Shown: positions 21,729 through 30,879 of the stretch, piece after piece
Numbering within the stretch: the stretch's first letter is position 1
Layout of the letters: the number at the start of each line of letters is the position of its first letter
DNA from: an uncultured Alphaproteobacteria bacterium
GTDB lineage: Bacteria > Pseudomonadota > Alphaproteobacteria > RF32 > CAG-239
Length of the DNA stretch: 33,716 nt
Direction of reading: 5' to 3'
Assembly: GCA_944393695.1 (NCBI GenBank)
Contig: CALYAY010000005.1
Location: 1 to 33,716 of the forward strand
Made by a program: the position numbers and the translations under genes
The notes under the pieces: model-generated
What the model was told of the DNA's origin: nothing
The model's input: only the letters and a program-made list of their open reading frames with translations
Database searches by the model: none

Positions 21729-23270
21729 TTAGATGGGAAGTTTTTTCGGCTTATAACGCGAAATCCACGTGCTTATAATCAGCCGGGTGACCGTTACAGA
21801 CGTAAACATAGAGGTGAGAACACCAATCGTCAGGGTAACGGCAAAACCTCTTACCGGCCCGGTGCCGAAGTAAAATAATACAAAGCCGGCCACCAGCGTG
21901 GTCAGGTTGGAATCGAGGATTGTCGCCCAGGCTTCGGTAAATCCGGCTTCGGCAGCATCCTTTGTGGAACGTCCGTTGCGGACTTCTTCGCGCATGCGTT
22001 CAAAAATCAGAACATTGGCATCAACCGCCATACCGATGGTCAGGATAATACCGGCAATTCCGGGTAAGGTCAGCGTGGCATTAATCAGGCTTAAAGCGCC
22101 GAGCATCAATACCAGGTTCAGCAAAACGGTGACGGTGGTAAAGATACCGAATAAGCCGTAAGCCATTACCATAAAGGCAATAACGGCAATCAGACCGATA
22201 ATGGAAGCGTTAACTCCGTCCTGAATAGAATCGGCTCCCAGACCGGCGCCAACGGTTCTTTCCTCAAGGACCTGGAGCTGGGCGGGAAGAGCACCTGAAC
22301 GCAGCAGCAAAGCCAGATCATTGGCAGATTTTACGGTAAAGTTACCGGTAATCACGCCGCTGCCGCCCAAAATGGCGCCCTGAATGACGGGGGCGGAAAT
22401 AACTTCATTATCCAGAACAATCGCCAGACGTTCACCGATATTGTTTTTGGTGGCTTCGCCGAATTTCTTTCCGCCGATGCTGTCAAACTTGAAAGAAACG
22501 ACCGGCTGCCCTTCCTGATAAGAGACACCGGCATCGGTCAGGTTTTCACCGCCGACAACGGGTTTGCGGGTGATGACCAGGGTTTCGCCGTCAACACTGT
22601 TAATCAGGCGGGAAGTATTGCTCAGCATTCCGCGGCGGGCATCTGCGGCCGAAGAACGGCTGTCGACCAGATGAAAAGACATTTTGGCGGTTCGTCCCAA
22701 AATGTTTTTAACCTCTTCAGGATCCTGCAATCCGGGCAGTTGGAGGACGATACGGTCAGATCCCTGGCTCTGAATGACAGGTTCGGTGGTTCCCATACCG
22801 TCGATACGGCGGCGGACAATTTCAATCGACTGATCAACAATCTTAAGCTTCATCTGGTTTAAGGCGGTTTCGGTATATTTGATAACCAAAGTTCCGTCAT
22901 CTTCAGTCGTTATGTCAAGACCGTCGTCTATCTTTTTGAACAAGGCCGCGGCACGATCTCTGGCACCGGCATTTTCGATTTTGACACGGACACTGTCCGC
23001 ACCGGCTTTCAGATTAACATAGCGGATTTTGTTTTCACGAAGAATCTGGCGGGCAGAATCTTCAATCGTGCCCATGCGTTCCTTGATAACATCATCAACT
23101 TCAACCTGAAGCAGAAGGCTTGAACCGCCCTGCAAATCAAGCCCCAGATTGACAGGCTTCCACCAGGAAGGCAGTTTATCGCTGCGAATCACATTGGGAA
23201 CAGCAAAGAAAATGCCAATCAGGCAAATGGCCAGAATCAGCAAAATTCTTGTGCGGGATAATTTATACAT
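21729..23270 (-). CDS. secD: Protein translocase subunit SecD
   Basis: The larger subunit of the SecDF export motor. The 513-residue protein opens with a membrane helix and the signature LGLDLQGGSSLLLQVEVDD (residues 42-60). The large periplasmic domain follows (IEIVRRRIDGMGTTEPVIQ; GSDRIVLQLPGLQDPEEVK). The C-terminal membrane bundle contains LTLPGIAGIILTIGMAVDAN and VLIFERMREEVRNGRSTKDA, the conserved site of proton transfer with the aspartate of DAN. It lies 11 bases after yajC and 20 before secF. No fusion with secF, as seen in some bacteria, is present. Confidence 0.97.
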   Translation of the reverse strand: MYKLSRTRILLILAICLIGIFFAVPNVIRSDKLPSWWKPVNLGLDLQGGSSLLLQVEVDDVIKERMGTIEDSARQILRENKIRYVNLKAGADSVRVKIENAGARDRAAALFKKIDDGLDITTEDDGTLVIKYTETALNQMKLKIVDQSIEIVRRRIDGMGTTEPVIQSQGSDRIVLQLPGLQDPEEVKNILGRTAKMSFHLVDSRSSAADARRGMLSNTSRLINSVDGETLVITRKPVVGGENLTDAGVSYQEGQPVVSFKFDSIGGKKFGEATKNNIGERLAIVLDNEVISAPVIQGAILGGSGVITGNFTVKSANDLALLLRSGALPAQLQVLEERTVGAGLGADSIQDGVNASIIGLIAVIAFMVMAYGLFGIFTTVTVLLNLVLMLGALSLINATLTLPGIAGIILTIGMAVDANVLIFERMREEVRNGRSTKDAAEAGFTEAWATILDSNLTTLVAGFVLFYFGTGPVRGFAVTLTIGVLTSMFTSVTVTRLIISTWISRYKPKKLPI

Positions 23271-23281
23271 GGATTTTCCCC

Positions 23282-23656
23282 TTAAGATTTCTTTGATTTT
23301 TTATTGGAATTGGCGGGAGCGGCGGCTTCTTCGGCCGTTACGACACTGCGGACGGTCAGCCGGTTGATTTTGACTTCAACGCCTTTGGACAACTCAACGG
23401 TCAAGTCATAAGGGCCGTCAACCTTAACCACTTTTGCATAAATGCCGCCGCCGGTCAGAACTTCATCGCCGACTTTAATGGCATCCAGCATGGCCTGATG
23501 CTGTTTATACCTTTTCTGATTGGGACGAATGAGCAGAAAATAGATAATCAGTCCGATAAAAACGATCTGAAACAAGACATTCAACATCGGGCTCTGGGTT
23601 CCGGCAGCACCGGTGGCCGTTTCGGCAGCCTGAGCAAAAGCGTTATTGATAAACAT
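23282..23656 (-). CDS. yajC: Preprotein translocase subunit YajC
   Basis: A 124-residue single-pass inner-membrane protein that associates with SecDF. It has an N-terminal extension rich in Ala/Thr, one membrane helix (MLNVLFQIVFIGLIIYFLL) and the family motif RPNQKRYKQHQAMLDAIKVG, then DEVLTGGGIYAKVVKV. The length is near the usual 110. The C-terminal tail NSNKKSKKS is basic. It heads the yajC-secD-secF block and follows the NlpD-like gene after a gap of 109 bases, which probably contains its own promoter. Confidence 0.94.
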   Translation of the reverse strand: MFINNAFAQAAETATGAAGTQSPMLNVLFQIVFIGLIIYFLLIRPNQKRYKQHQAMLDAIKVGDEVLTGGGIYAKVVKVDGPYDLTVELSKGVEVKINRLTVRSVVTAEEAAAPANSNKKSKKS

Positions 23657-23765
23657 AAATATTATCTCCTTAAAATAAAATTCTCAGGACAATATACAAC
23701 AATATTTAAGGATAACAACCTAAAAAAATCAATATTCCAACAGGAAAGTTAATCCTTTGAGAAAA

Positions 23766-24800
23766 TTAAGGAAGATAAGTGACGGGATTGACGGGCTTTT
23801 TACCGGCACGAATCTCGAAATGAAGCTGAGGCTCGCTGACGCCTCCGGTATTGCCGACAGTAGCGATTTTTTCGCCTTTGACGACTTTCTGGCCTTTTTT
23901 CACTAACAATTTCTGATTATGGGCATAAGCCGTTATCCAGCCGCCGCTGTGTTTGATTAAAATCAGGTTGCCAAAGCCTTTGAGCTCGTTACCGGCATAA
24001 ACGACAACGCCTTTATCCGCGGCTTTGACCGAAGTTCCACGGGGAGCGCGGATGTTGATGCCGTCATTGTTGCGGCCTTTGCCGATGGTGCCGAATTTGG
24101 AGATGATTTTGCCTTTAACCGGCCAGGCAAATTTTGTCTTGCGGGATTTGACCACGGTTGCCCGCGAAGACGTTTTGGCCGTTTTCCGGACAGAAGAAAC
24201 TTTTTTGGCGGACGTTTTCTTTTGAACCGTTTTTTTAGAAGAGGATGATTTTTTTACCGAAACAGTTTTTTTAGCCGGAGCCGATGTTTTCAGAAGCGTA
24301 CGGGATGAGGCCGGAACAGAAGAAGCCTTCGGCGCCAGCCAGACGGTTCCGGTTTCGTCTTCGCCGCTTTCTTCATAGACATAGGCGGTTCCGGTCGTGC
24401 CCGGCAGCATAAGTTTCTGGCCGATGCTTAAGGTATAGGGCGCTTCAATATTGTTTAAGCGGCTGAGCGTGGTGATATCCACATTGTAACGTTTGGAAAC
24501 ATTATACAGCGTATCGCCTTTGGACACGATATGATAGCGGGCGGAAGGAATTTTCAACACCTGCCCGACGGCAAGAGTGTAGGGCGGGGTCAGAGAGTTT
24601 ACGGTAATCAAATCACGAAGGGGGACATCATAACGGCGGGAGATGCTGTACAGCGTGTCGCCTTTGGCAACGGTAATTTCATCGGGAACATTGCCAAACA
24701 AACTGGTGGCCACATCATAATTGAGCAGACGAATCCTTCCGGAATTAAACGAACATCCGCCGATTAAAAACATTAATATGACCGTTAAAAATTTTTTCAA
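23766..24800 (-). CDS. LysM/LytM lipoprotein, NlpD- or DipM-like amidase activator
   Basis: A 344-residue predicted lipoprotein (lipobox LIGGC, cysteine 16). It has two LysM peptidoglycan-binding repeats (residues 42-85 and 89-133: AKGDTLYSISRRYDVPLRDL and SKGDTLYNVSKRYNVDITTL). A Lys/Ser/Thr-rich linker (about 170-225) connects them to a C-terminal LytM (M23) domain, FAWPVKGKIISKFGT to NPVTYLP. In that domain the first zinc-ligand motif, normally HxGxD, reads NDGIN, so two metal ligands are replaced and it is probably not a peptidase. Such degenerate LytM proteins (EnvC, NlpD, DipM) activate cell-wall amidases at division. The place upstream of yajC-secDF is the usual alphaproteobacterial one. 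Confidence 0.88.
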   Translation of the reverse strand: MKKFLTVILMFLIGGCSFNSGRIRLLNYDVATSLFGNVPDEITVAKGDTLYSISRRYDVPLRDLITVNSLTPPYTLAVGQVLKIPSARYHIVSKGDTLYNVSKRYNVDITTLSRLNNIEAPYTLSIGQKLMLPGTTGTAYVYEESGEDETGTVWLAPKASSVPASSRTLLKTSAPAKKTVSVKKSSSSKKTVQKKTSAKKVSSVRKTAKTSSRATVVKSRKTKFAWPVKGKIISKFGTIGKGRNNDGINIRAPRGTSVKAADKGVVVYAGNELKGFGNLILIKHSGGWITAYAHNQKLLVKKGQKVVKGEKIATVGNTGGVSEPQLHFEIRAGKKPVNPVTYLP

Positions 24801-24859
24801 TCCAGTCTTCCCGTTATTTATTCTCCGTTATATTATAAATATGATGTGTTAAGATTTAT

Positions 24860-25873
24860 TTACAAATCTTTACGGTCGGAAGATTTTATGCCGTAATCCC
24901 GCCGGTGGCGCGCCTGGGCAATATGGCGGTTGAGCCTGCCCATTAAGGCGTCGGGGCTGTCATTAAAATTTTTCAGGTTGGTATAAGAAATTACCATCAT
25001 CTGGGCATTAGCCTTATCAACCCCCAGCTGCTGAACCATTTTCACCAGCGGATAATAAAGGCCGGAGGCAATTTCCGCAGCATTTTCACGAGCGGTTTCC
25101 GGCAGCATAATTGCCAGTTTTGTCTTGTCCAAACGAGCGGTTTTTTGGTTCTTTGCATTGACCAGATGACAAATCCGTCCGGCCTTAATCAACAGCTGGT
25201 CACCGGTTTCAAAATTAATGCCGCGGCAGACAAAGTCATAAATATCGCGCAATTCGACCATTATCAGGGAAAAATTCAAATTATAGCGTTTACAGCGGTT
25301 AAATTCGCGCTCCATCAGAGGAGAAAAAGCTTTTTCGTTCAGGATATCCTTGTTTAAAATATCACGCCGGCCGATATTTTTAAGTTTTTGGCGCAGGAGT
25401 TCGGTTTCAGAATCATCACGAAGCACAATGCTCATGCCGACACAGTTGAGAATCTCGTCAAGAATCGGACGAATCCGGATTTTCAGATGAACAATCCGGT
25501 TATCGGGAAATTTCAGGGCAATTTTATTGTTGATGGTTTCGGGGTTGCGGCTCAGACGATTCAGACAGTTTTGCAAAAAGGTAAGATTTGCCGGGGTTTC
25601 GCGAGCCAGGACATCGGCCGCCGAACATTTTTGTTTTTCGGGATTCAGATGAAAAAATTCCCGCGCCACATCATTCATAAAGGTTATGTTCATGTCTTTG
25701 TCGAGATGGAGATAAATTTCGCCTTTATTGCGCTGTTCTTTGGGCATCTGATTGTGAAGGTCGTTCAAAACCTCTTTGAAACTCTGGCGAAGCTTTTTTA
25801 TTTTAAGCTTCAGACGAACAACATATCCGATTAAAAATAAAATCAAAAGGCCTGCGACCACATATCCTGCCAT
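24860..25873 (-). CDS. Membrane protein with PAS-like and degenerate GGDEF-like domains
   Basis: A 337-residue protein with one N-terminal transmembrane helix (about residues 3-19), a short coiled-coil (RLKLKIKKLRQSFKEVLNDL), and a PAS-like domain (about 50-155: EIYLHLDKDMNITFMNDVAR). A C-terminal domain (about 175-320) has the layout of a diguanylate cyclase. The place of the catalytic GGDEF motif reads RLDKTKLAIMLPET, so it is DKTKL (249-253) and cannot be active by known rules. It could be a c-di-GMP effector or a scaffold, or a protein that has lost its signalling activity. It lies 59 bases before the NlpD-like gene on the same strand. The family identification of the C-terminal domain is an inference from spacing and flanking strands. 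Confidence 0.75.
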   Translation of the reverse strand: MAGYVVAGLLILFLIGYVVRLKLKIKKLRQSFKEVLNDLHNQMPKEQRNKGEIYLHLDKDMNITFMNDVAREFFHLNPEKQKCSAADVLARETPANLTFLQNCLNRLSRNPETINNKIALKFPDNRIVHLKIRIRPILDEILNCVGMSIVLRDDSETELLRQKLKNIGRRDILNKDILNEKAFSPLMEREFNRCKRYNLNFSLIMVELRDIYDFVCRGINFETGDQLLIKAGRICHLVNAKNQKTARLDKTKLAIMLPETARENAAEIASGLYYPLVKMVQQLGVDKANAQMMVISYTNLKNFNDSPDALMGRLNRHIAQARHRRDYGIKSSDRKDL

Positions 25874-25971
25874 GTCTTTCTCCGCTTTATCCGTGATGTT
25901 TTATTATAACCTCTGTTTTTTAAGATTACAGCATTTTTTTCAGGAAGAGGCAAATATCCGTTAAATAAAAG

Positions 25972-26000
25972 TTGCTTTTTTGGTTAAAAAATCTTACTTT
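25972..26000 (+). promoter_or_regulatory. Candidate promoter of the suf operon
   Basis: TTGCTT (25972-25977) and TACTTT (25995-26000) are 17 bases apart. The -10 is weak, as expected for a regulated promoter. I could not identify a RirA, IscR or Fur site with confidence. Confidence 0.35.
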
Positions 26001-26032
26001 TACCCCAGACAGAACAGAAACCAGAGAAAGAT

Positions 26033-27487
26033 ATGGCAAAAGAAAACAATAAGCCGGAAATTATTGATGAAAGCGGCGATAAATATAAATACGGTTTTGT
26101 TACCGATATTGCCGCCGATACGGCGCCCCGGGGATTAAGCGAAGATATTATCCGCCTGATTTCGGCCAAGAAAGGCGAGCCGGAATGGCTGCTGGAGCGG
26201 AGATTGAAGGCTTTTGAATTCTGGAAGACAATGAGTGAACCGTCATGGGCCAAGCTGACTTATGACAAAATCAATTATCAGGATTTATATTATTATTCCG
26301 CACCGAAACAGAAAGCGGCGCCCAAAAGCCTGGAAGAAGTCGATCCCGAGCTGCTTGAAACTTATGCCAAACTTGGGATTCCGCTGAAAGAACAGGAAGC
26401 TCTGGCCGGAGTGGTGGCGGTGGATGCCGTGTTTGACAGCGTGTCGGTGGCCACGACTTACCGCGCCAAGCTGGCGGAAAAAGGCATTATTTTTTGTTCC
26501 ATCTCGGAAGCGGTGAAAAATCATCCGGAACTGGTGCAAAAATATCTGGGATCGGTTGTCCCATATACCGACAATTTTTTTGCCTGTCTGAATTCAGCAG
26601 TGTTTACCGACGGGTCTTTTGTGTATATTCCCAAAGGCGTGAAATGTCCGATGGAATTGTCTACCTATTTCAGAATAAACGCCAAAAACACCGGACAGTT
26701 TGAGCGTACGCTGATTATTGCCGATGAGGACAGCTATGTTTCGTATCTGGAAGGATGCACAGCCCCCCAGCGTGACGAAAACCAGCTGCATGCGGCAATC
26801 GTAGAAATCGTGATTTTGAAAAACGCCGAAGTCAAATATTCAACCGTTCAGAACTGGTATCCGGGAGACAAAGACGGCAAAGGCGGGGTTTATAACTTTG
26901 TGACCAAAAGAGCAGCCTGCCGCGGCGAGAACTCAAAAGTATCCTGGACACAGGTGGAAACCGGGTCGGCGGTTACGTGGAAATATCCGTCCTGTATTTT
27001 ACAGGGGGACAACTCCAGCGGGGAATTTTATTCGGTAGCTATTACCAACAACCGACAACAGGCCGACACCGGCACCAAAATGATTCACATCGGCAAAAAC
27101 ACCACATCCAAAATTATTTCCAAGGGAATTTCCGCCGGACGATCAAACCAGACTTACCGCGGGCTGGTCAAAGTCAGCCCGGGAGCCGGAAATGCCCGGA
27201 ATTATTCGCAATGTGACAGTCTGCTGATTGGCGATGCCTGCGGTTCGCACACGGTTCCCTATATTGAAAACCGTAATAAGACCGCCCGGCTGGAACATGA
27301 AGCCACGACTTCAAAAATCAGCGACGAACAATTGTTTTACTGCCTGCAACGGGGAATCGGCGCCGAAGAAGCGGTCAGCCTGATTGTTAACGGTTTTTGC
27401 AAAGAGGTTATGCAGCATCTGCCGCTGGAATTTGCCATTGAAGCGGCAAAACTGATTAATATCAGTCTGGAAGGAAGCGTCGGATAA
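26033..27487 (+). CDS. sufB: Fe-S cluster assembly scaffold protein SufB
   Basis: SufB is the main scaffold on which the SufBC2D complex builds Fe-S clusters in the cytoplasm. The 484-residue protein shows the family blocks: [36 protein letters not shown] [20 protein letters not shown], and C-terminal [20 protein letters not shown], then [20 protein letters not shown]. The cysteine in CDSLLIG is the region implicated in cluster assembly. It begins a four-gene unit sufB-C-D-S. No sufA, sufE, sufT or iscR-type regulator is present on either side, so the sulfur carrier and regulator must be encoded elsewhere. An AGAGAAAG ribosome site precedes the ATG. Confidence 0.97.
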   Translation: MAKENNKPEIIDESGDKYKYGFVTDIAADTAPRGLSEDIIRLISAKKGEPEWLLERRLKAFEFWKTMSEPSWAKLTYDKINYQDLYYYSAPKQKAAPKSLEEVDPELLETYAKLGIPLKEQEALAGVVAVDAVFDSVSVATTYRAKLAEKGIIFCSISEAVKNHPELVQKYLGSVVPYTDNFFACLNSAVFTDGSFVYIPKGVKCPMELSTYFRINAKNTGQFERTLIIADEDSYVSYLEGCTAPQRDENQLHAAIVEIVILKNAEVKYSTVQNWYPGDKDGKGGVYNFVTKRAACRGENSKVSWTQVETGSAVTWKYPSCILQGDNSSGEFYSVAITNNRQQADTGTKMIHIGKNTTSKIISKGISAGRSNQTYRGLVKVSPGAGNARNYSQCDSLLIGDACGSHTVPYIENRNKTARLEHEATTSKISDEQLFYCLQRGIGAEEAVSLIVNGFCKEVMQHLPLEFAIEAAKLINISLEGSVG

Positions 27488-27505
27488 ATAAGGAAAAGTC
27501 AAAAG

Positions 27506-28264
27506 ATGAAAACACCAATACTTGAAATTGAAGATTTATGCGCCCGGGTGGCCGACAAAGAAATTATCAAAGGCTTCAGCCTGACGATAAATGAAGGCGA
27601 AGTTCATGCGATTATGGGGCCGAACGGCGCCGGAAAATCTACCTTGTCTTATGTTTTGTGCGGCAAACCGGGGTATGAGGTGACATCGGGAAAAATTTTG
27701 TTCAAAGGAAAAAATCTGCTGCGGATGACACCGGAAGAACGCGCCCGGGAGGGGATGTTTCTGATTATGCAATATCCGGTGGACATTCCGGGAGTGCCGG
27801 TAACGACTTTTCTGAAACATGCGGTAAATGCCGTGCGCAAACATCAGAACCTGCCGGAACTTGATACAATGGAGTTTATCAAGCTGGTGCGGGAAGAAGG
27901 CAAAAAGCTCGGGATTTCCAATGATATGCTCAAGAGGCCGGTAAACGTCGGCTTTTCAGGCGGTGAAAAGAAACGGCTGGAAACTTTGCAAATGGCAATT
28001 TTGAAACCAAGATTTGCTATTTTGGACGAGGCGGATTCCGGTCTGGACATTGACGCGATGAAAGTGGTGGCCGACGGGGTTAATGCCGAGCGCAACGAAC
28101 ATAACGCCCTGCTGGTGATTACGCATTATCAACGGCTGCTGAATTATATCGTGCCGGATTTTGTTCATGTTTTTGCCGACGGACATATTGTCAAATCGGG
28201 CGGCAAGGAATTGGCAACAGAGCTGGAAGAAACCGGCTATGCCCAGTTTGTGAAAGAAAAATAA
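27506..28264 (+). CDS. sufC: Fe-S assembly ATPase SufC
   Basis: SufC is the ABC-type ATPase that drives the SufB-SufD scaffold. The 252-residue protein has the Walker A motif GPNGAGKST (38-46), the signature SGGEKKR (151-157), and Walker B AILDEADSGLD (171-181) followed by the SufC-typical IDAMKVVADGVNA. An ITHYQRLLNYI H-loop follows. It starts 18 bases after the sufB stop, and its own stop immediately abuts the sufD start. All features match the family without gaps. Confidence 0.97.
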   Translation: MKTPILEIEDLCARVADKEIIKGFSLTINEGEVHAIMGPNGAGKSTLSYVLCGKPGYEVTSGKILFKGKNLLRMTPEERAREGMFLIMQYPVDIPGVPVTTFLKHAVNAVRKHQNLPELDTMEFIKLVREEGKKLGISNDMLKRPVNVGFSGGEKKRLETLQMAILKPRFAILDEADSGLDIDAMKVVADGVNAERNEHNALLVITHYQRLLNYIVPDFVHVFADGHIVKSGGKELATELEETGYAQFVKEK

Positions 28265-29554
28265 ATGGGCGGATTGTTACAAAATATCAAACTGCCGGGA
28301 GACGACATTCCCTGGCTGGAAGGGTTGAGAGAGAAAGGGCGGTGCGTTTTTGCCGGGAAGGGATTGCCGACGGCCAAAACCGAAGCCTGGAAATATACCC
28401 GGCCAAGAGACTTGCAGGCTGATGATTTTGTTTTGGAAACGACAGCCGGACACGAATGTCATTGCGGCTCCAACTGCGACTGCGAAAAGACCTGCGGAGA
28501 AGGTTCGGTGATGCCGTTTGAAGCTTATGAGTTGCATTTTGAAAACGGCAAACTGCAGCATGAACATCTTCACCTGCCCCAAGGGGTGACGGTGATGCCG
28601 CTGATGGACGCCATTTTGCAAAATGAAGATATCCGCGGCCGGCTGGGAAAAAGTTTTGATTTGCAGGATTATCCGTTTGCGGCGCTGAACACGGCCTATC
28701 TGGAGGAAGGGGTGTTTATCAATATTCAGGAAAATATTTCGCCGGACAAGCCGCTGGCGATCATCAATCATACGCATGCCCGCCATGATAACCTGTTGTT
28801 TAACCTTAGAAATGTTATTGTACTTGAAAAAAATTCCCGGGCAACAATTGTGGAAGCTTATATTTACTCCGGAGCGGAAAAATCGCGTTATTTTGCCAAT
28901 GTCGTTAATGAAATTTATATCGGACGAGGCGCCGAAGTCAGGCATTATAAGCTGCAAAACGATGCTTACAAAGCCGTTCACATTTCTCTGAATGCGGTTA
29001 AGGTCAAAGCCGGCGGAAATTATGAGGCATTCTGCCTTCAGCGCGGGGCAGATTTGGCCCGAAACGAGACACATGTTGTTCTGGCGGAAGAAAAAGCCCG
29101 GGCCAAGGTGGATGCGGCTTATCATATTGCCGGGTGGGCAACGGTTGATACAACAACCGATATAGAACATCTGGCACCGGAAACGACCTCGGAACAACTG
29201 GTTAAAGGTGTGGCGGGCGGAAATGCCAGAGGCGTGTTCCAGGGAAAAATTCACATTGCGCCGCATGCGGTTAAAACCGAGGGAAATCAGCTGCATAAAG
29301 CTTTGTTGTTAACTGATGAAGCGGAAATCGACTGTAAGCCGGAGCTGGAAATTTTTGCCGATGATGTCAAATGTTCCCACGGAGCGGCCAGCGGCGAACT
29401 GGATGAAGAACAGCTGTTTTATATGCGGGCGCGGGGAATCGGCGAGGATGAAGCGCGGAGAATCCTGATTGATGCCTATCTGGAAGATGTTATCAACCGG
29501 ATTGAAGAACCGGCCGTGCGCGACTGGATAGCCGAACAGGCCCGCCAGAAATGA
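28265..29554 (+). CDS. sufD: Fe-S assembly protein SufD with a cysteine-rich insertion
   Basis: SufD is the SufB paralogue that completes the SufBC2D scaffold and helps bring iron. The 429-residue protein has the N-terminal helix ending TEAWKYTRPRDL (39-50), the beta-helix core (EIYIGRGAEVRHYKLQNDA) and the C-terminal FADDVKCSHGAASGELDEEQ, then MRARGIGEDEARRILIDAYL, typical of SufD. Unusual is residues 63-77, which contain H-E-C-H-C, then C71, C73 and C77: five cysteines and two histidines in 15 residues, placed in the poorly conserved N-terminal region. This could bind a metal. It begins at the base after the sufC stop with little ribosome site, so translation is probably coupled. sufS follows. 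Confidence 0.94.
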   Translation: MGGLLQNIKLPGDDIPWLEGLREKGRCVFAGKGLPTAKTEAWKYTRPRDLQADDFVLETTAGHECHCGSNCDCEKTCGEGSVMPFEAYELHFENGKLQHEHLHLPQGVTVMPLMDAILQNEDIRGRLGKSFDLQDYPFAALNTAYLEEGVFINIQENISPDKPLAIINHTHARHDNLLFNLRNVIVLEKNSRATIVEAYIYSGAEKSRYFANVVNEIYIGRGAEVRHYKLQNDAYKAVHISLNAVKVKAGGNYEAFCLQRGADLARNETHVVLAEEKARAKVDAAYHIAGWATVDTTTDIEHLAPETTSEQLVKGVAGGNARGVFQGKIHIAPHAVKTEGNQLHKALLLTDEAEIDCKPELEIFADDVKCSHGAASGELDEEQLFYMRARGIGEDEARRILIDAYLEDVINRIEEPAVRDWIAEQARQK

Positions 29555-29563
29555 GGCAAAGCA

Positions 29564-30778
29564 ATGTATGACGTTGAAAAGATAAGAAAAGATTTTCCCG
29601 AACTGAACATATTGGTGGAAGGCAAACGCAATGCCTTTCTGGATACGGCGGCATCGGCACAAAAGCCTCTGGCGGTTATTGAGCGCATGAGCGAAATTAT
29701 GAGTCATCAATATGCCAATGTGCACCGCGGCAGTTACAGCCTGTCGGAAAAGCTGACTTTTGAATATGAAAAGGCCCGGCAGACCGTGCAGCGTTTTATC
29801 GGTGCGGCGGATGTCAGAGAAATCGTTTTTACCCGTAACGCCACGGAATCAATCAATCTGGTTGCCGCAACCTGGGGGCGCAGAAACCTGAAACCGGGAG
29901 ATGAGGTTTTGATTTCGGAAGCCGAACATCATGCCAATCTGGTAACCTGGCAGGTGTTGCGAGATGAAATCGGTTTCAGGCTCAAGTTTTTTAAAATCAA
30001 TGACGACGGCAGCTTTAACAAAGATTTGTTCTTGTCTCAATTGAGCGATAAAACAAAACTGGTGGCTGTTACCGCCATGTCTAACGTGTTGGGAACGATT
30101 TTTCCGATTATGGAAATTGTGAAAAGCGCACATGCGGCGGGAGCCTTGGTTTTGGTTGACGCCTGTCAGTATGCGGTTCATGCTCCGGTTAATGTGAGCG
30201 ACTGGAATTGCGATTTTCTGGCTTTTTCCGGGCATAAACTTTACGGACCTACGGGAATCGGCGTTTTATATGCCAAATATGACATTTTGGAAAATATGCC
30301 GCCTTATCAGCTGGGGGGCGAAATGGTGGACAAGGTGACTTATGAGAAAACAACTTTTGACCTGCCCCCTGCCCGCTTTGAAGCCGGAACACCGGCAATC
30401 GTTGAGGCTATCGGTCTGGCGGAGGCCATGAATTATGTTTCCGGGCTCGGCTGGAATGATATTTGCCTGCATGAAAAAGAACTCTGTTCTTATACTCTGG
30501 AAGCCTTAAATTCAATTTCCGGTCTCAAACTGGTGGGAACAGCCGAAAACCGCGGCGGTGTATTCTCTTTTGTTTTGGACGGGATACATCCGCAGGATAC
30601 GGCTTTTATCCTGAGTAAGGAAGGGGTTTCCATCCGCACCGGACATCATTGTGCCGAACCGCTGGTACACCGCATGGGTTATGAAACAGTGGCCCGCGCC
30701 AGCCTGGGGCTGTATTCGGACAAAGAAGACATTAACCAACTGATCCGGGCTCTGGAAAAAGCCAAAACCTTTTTTTAA
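29564..30778 (+). CDS. sufS: Cysteine desulfurase SufS
   Basis: SufS is the PLP enzyme that takes sulfur from cysteine for cluster assembly. The 404-residue protein has the PLP-stacking histidine region SEAEHHANLVTWQ, the PLP lysine K225 in AFSGHKLYGPTG, and the active-site cysteine C363 in SIRTGHHCAEPL. The short loop around that cysteine fits the SufS (group II) type. The opening NAFLDTAASAQKP is also standard. It is the last gene of the unit. A hairpin terminator follows the stop at once. The partner SufE or SufU is not in this window. Confidence 0.96.
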   Translation: MYDVEKIRKDFPELNILVEGKRNAFLDTAASAQKPLAVIERMSEIMSHQYANVHRGSYSLSEKLTFEYEKARQTVQRFIGAADVREIVFTRNATESINLVAATWGRRNLKPGDEVLISEAEHHANLVTWQVLRDEIGFRLKFFKINDDGSFNKDLFLSQLSDKTKLVAVTAMSNVLGTIFPIMEIVKSAHAAGALVLVDACQYAVHAPVNVSDWNCDFLAFSGHKLYGPTGIGVLYAKYDILENMPPYQLGGEMVDKVTYEKTTFDLPPARFEAGTPAIVEAIGLAEAMNYVSGLGWNDICLHEKELCSYTLEALNSISGLKLVGTAENRGGVFSFVLDGIHPQDTAFILSKEGVSIRTGHHCAEPLVHRMGYETVARASLGLYSDKEDINQLIRALEKAKTFF

Positions 30779-30800
30779 AAAAACAGGCAAACAATGTTCC

Positions 30801-30840
30801 TCTTCTGTTTTTATAAAGAGAAACAGGAGATGTTTTTTAT
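30801..30840 (+). terminator. Intrinsic terminator of the suf operon
   Basis: TCTTCTGTTT (30801-30810) pairs with AAACAGGAGA (30821-30830) with one G-U pair, around a 10-base loop. A T-rich run (TGTTTTTTATTTC) follows. Confidence 0.75.
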
Positions 30841-30843
30841 TTC

Positions 30844-30872
30844 TTGCATTTTGAGCTTCGTTCTTTTATCAT
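30844..30872 (+). promoter_or_regulatory. Promoter of the predicted small RNA
   Basis: TTGCAT (30844-30849) and TATCAT (30867-30872) are exactly 17 bases apart. This is one of the best promoter matches in the window. The predicted start is near base 30879, at the edge of the structured sequence. Confidence 0.6.
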
Positions 30873-30879
30873 TGGTTTT

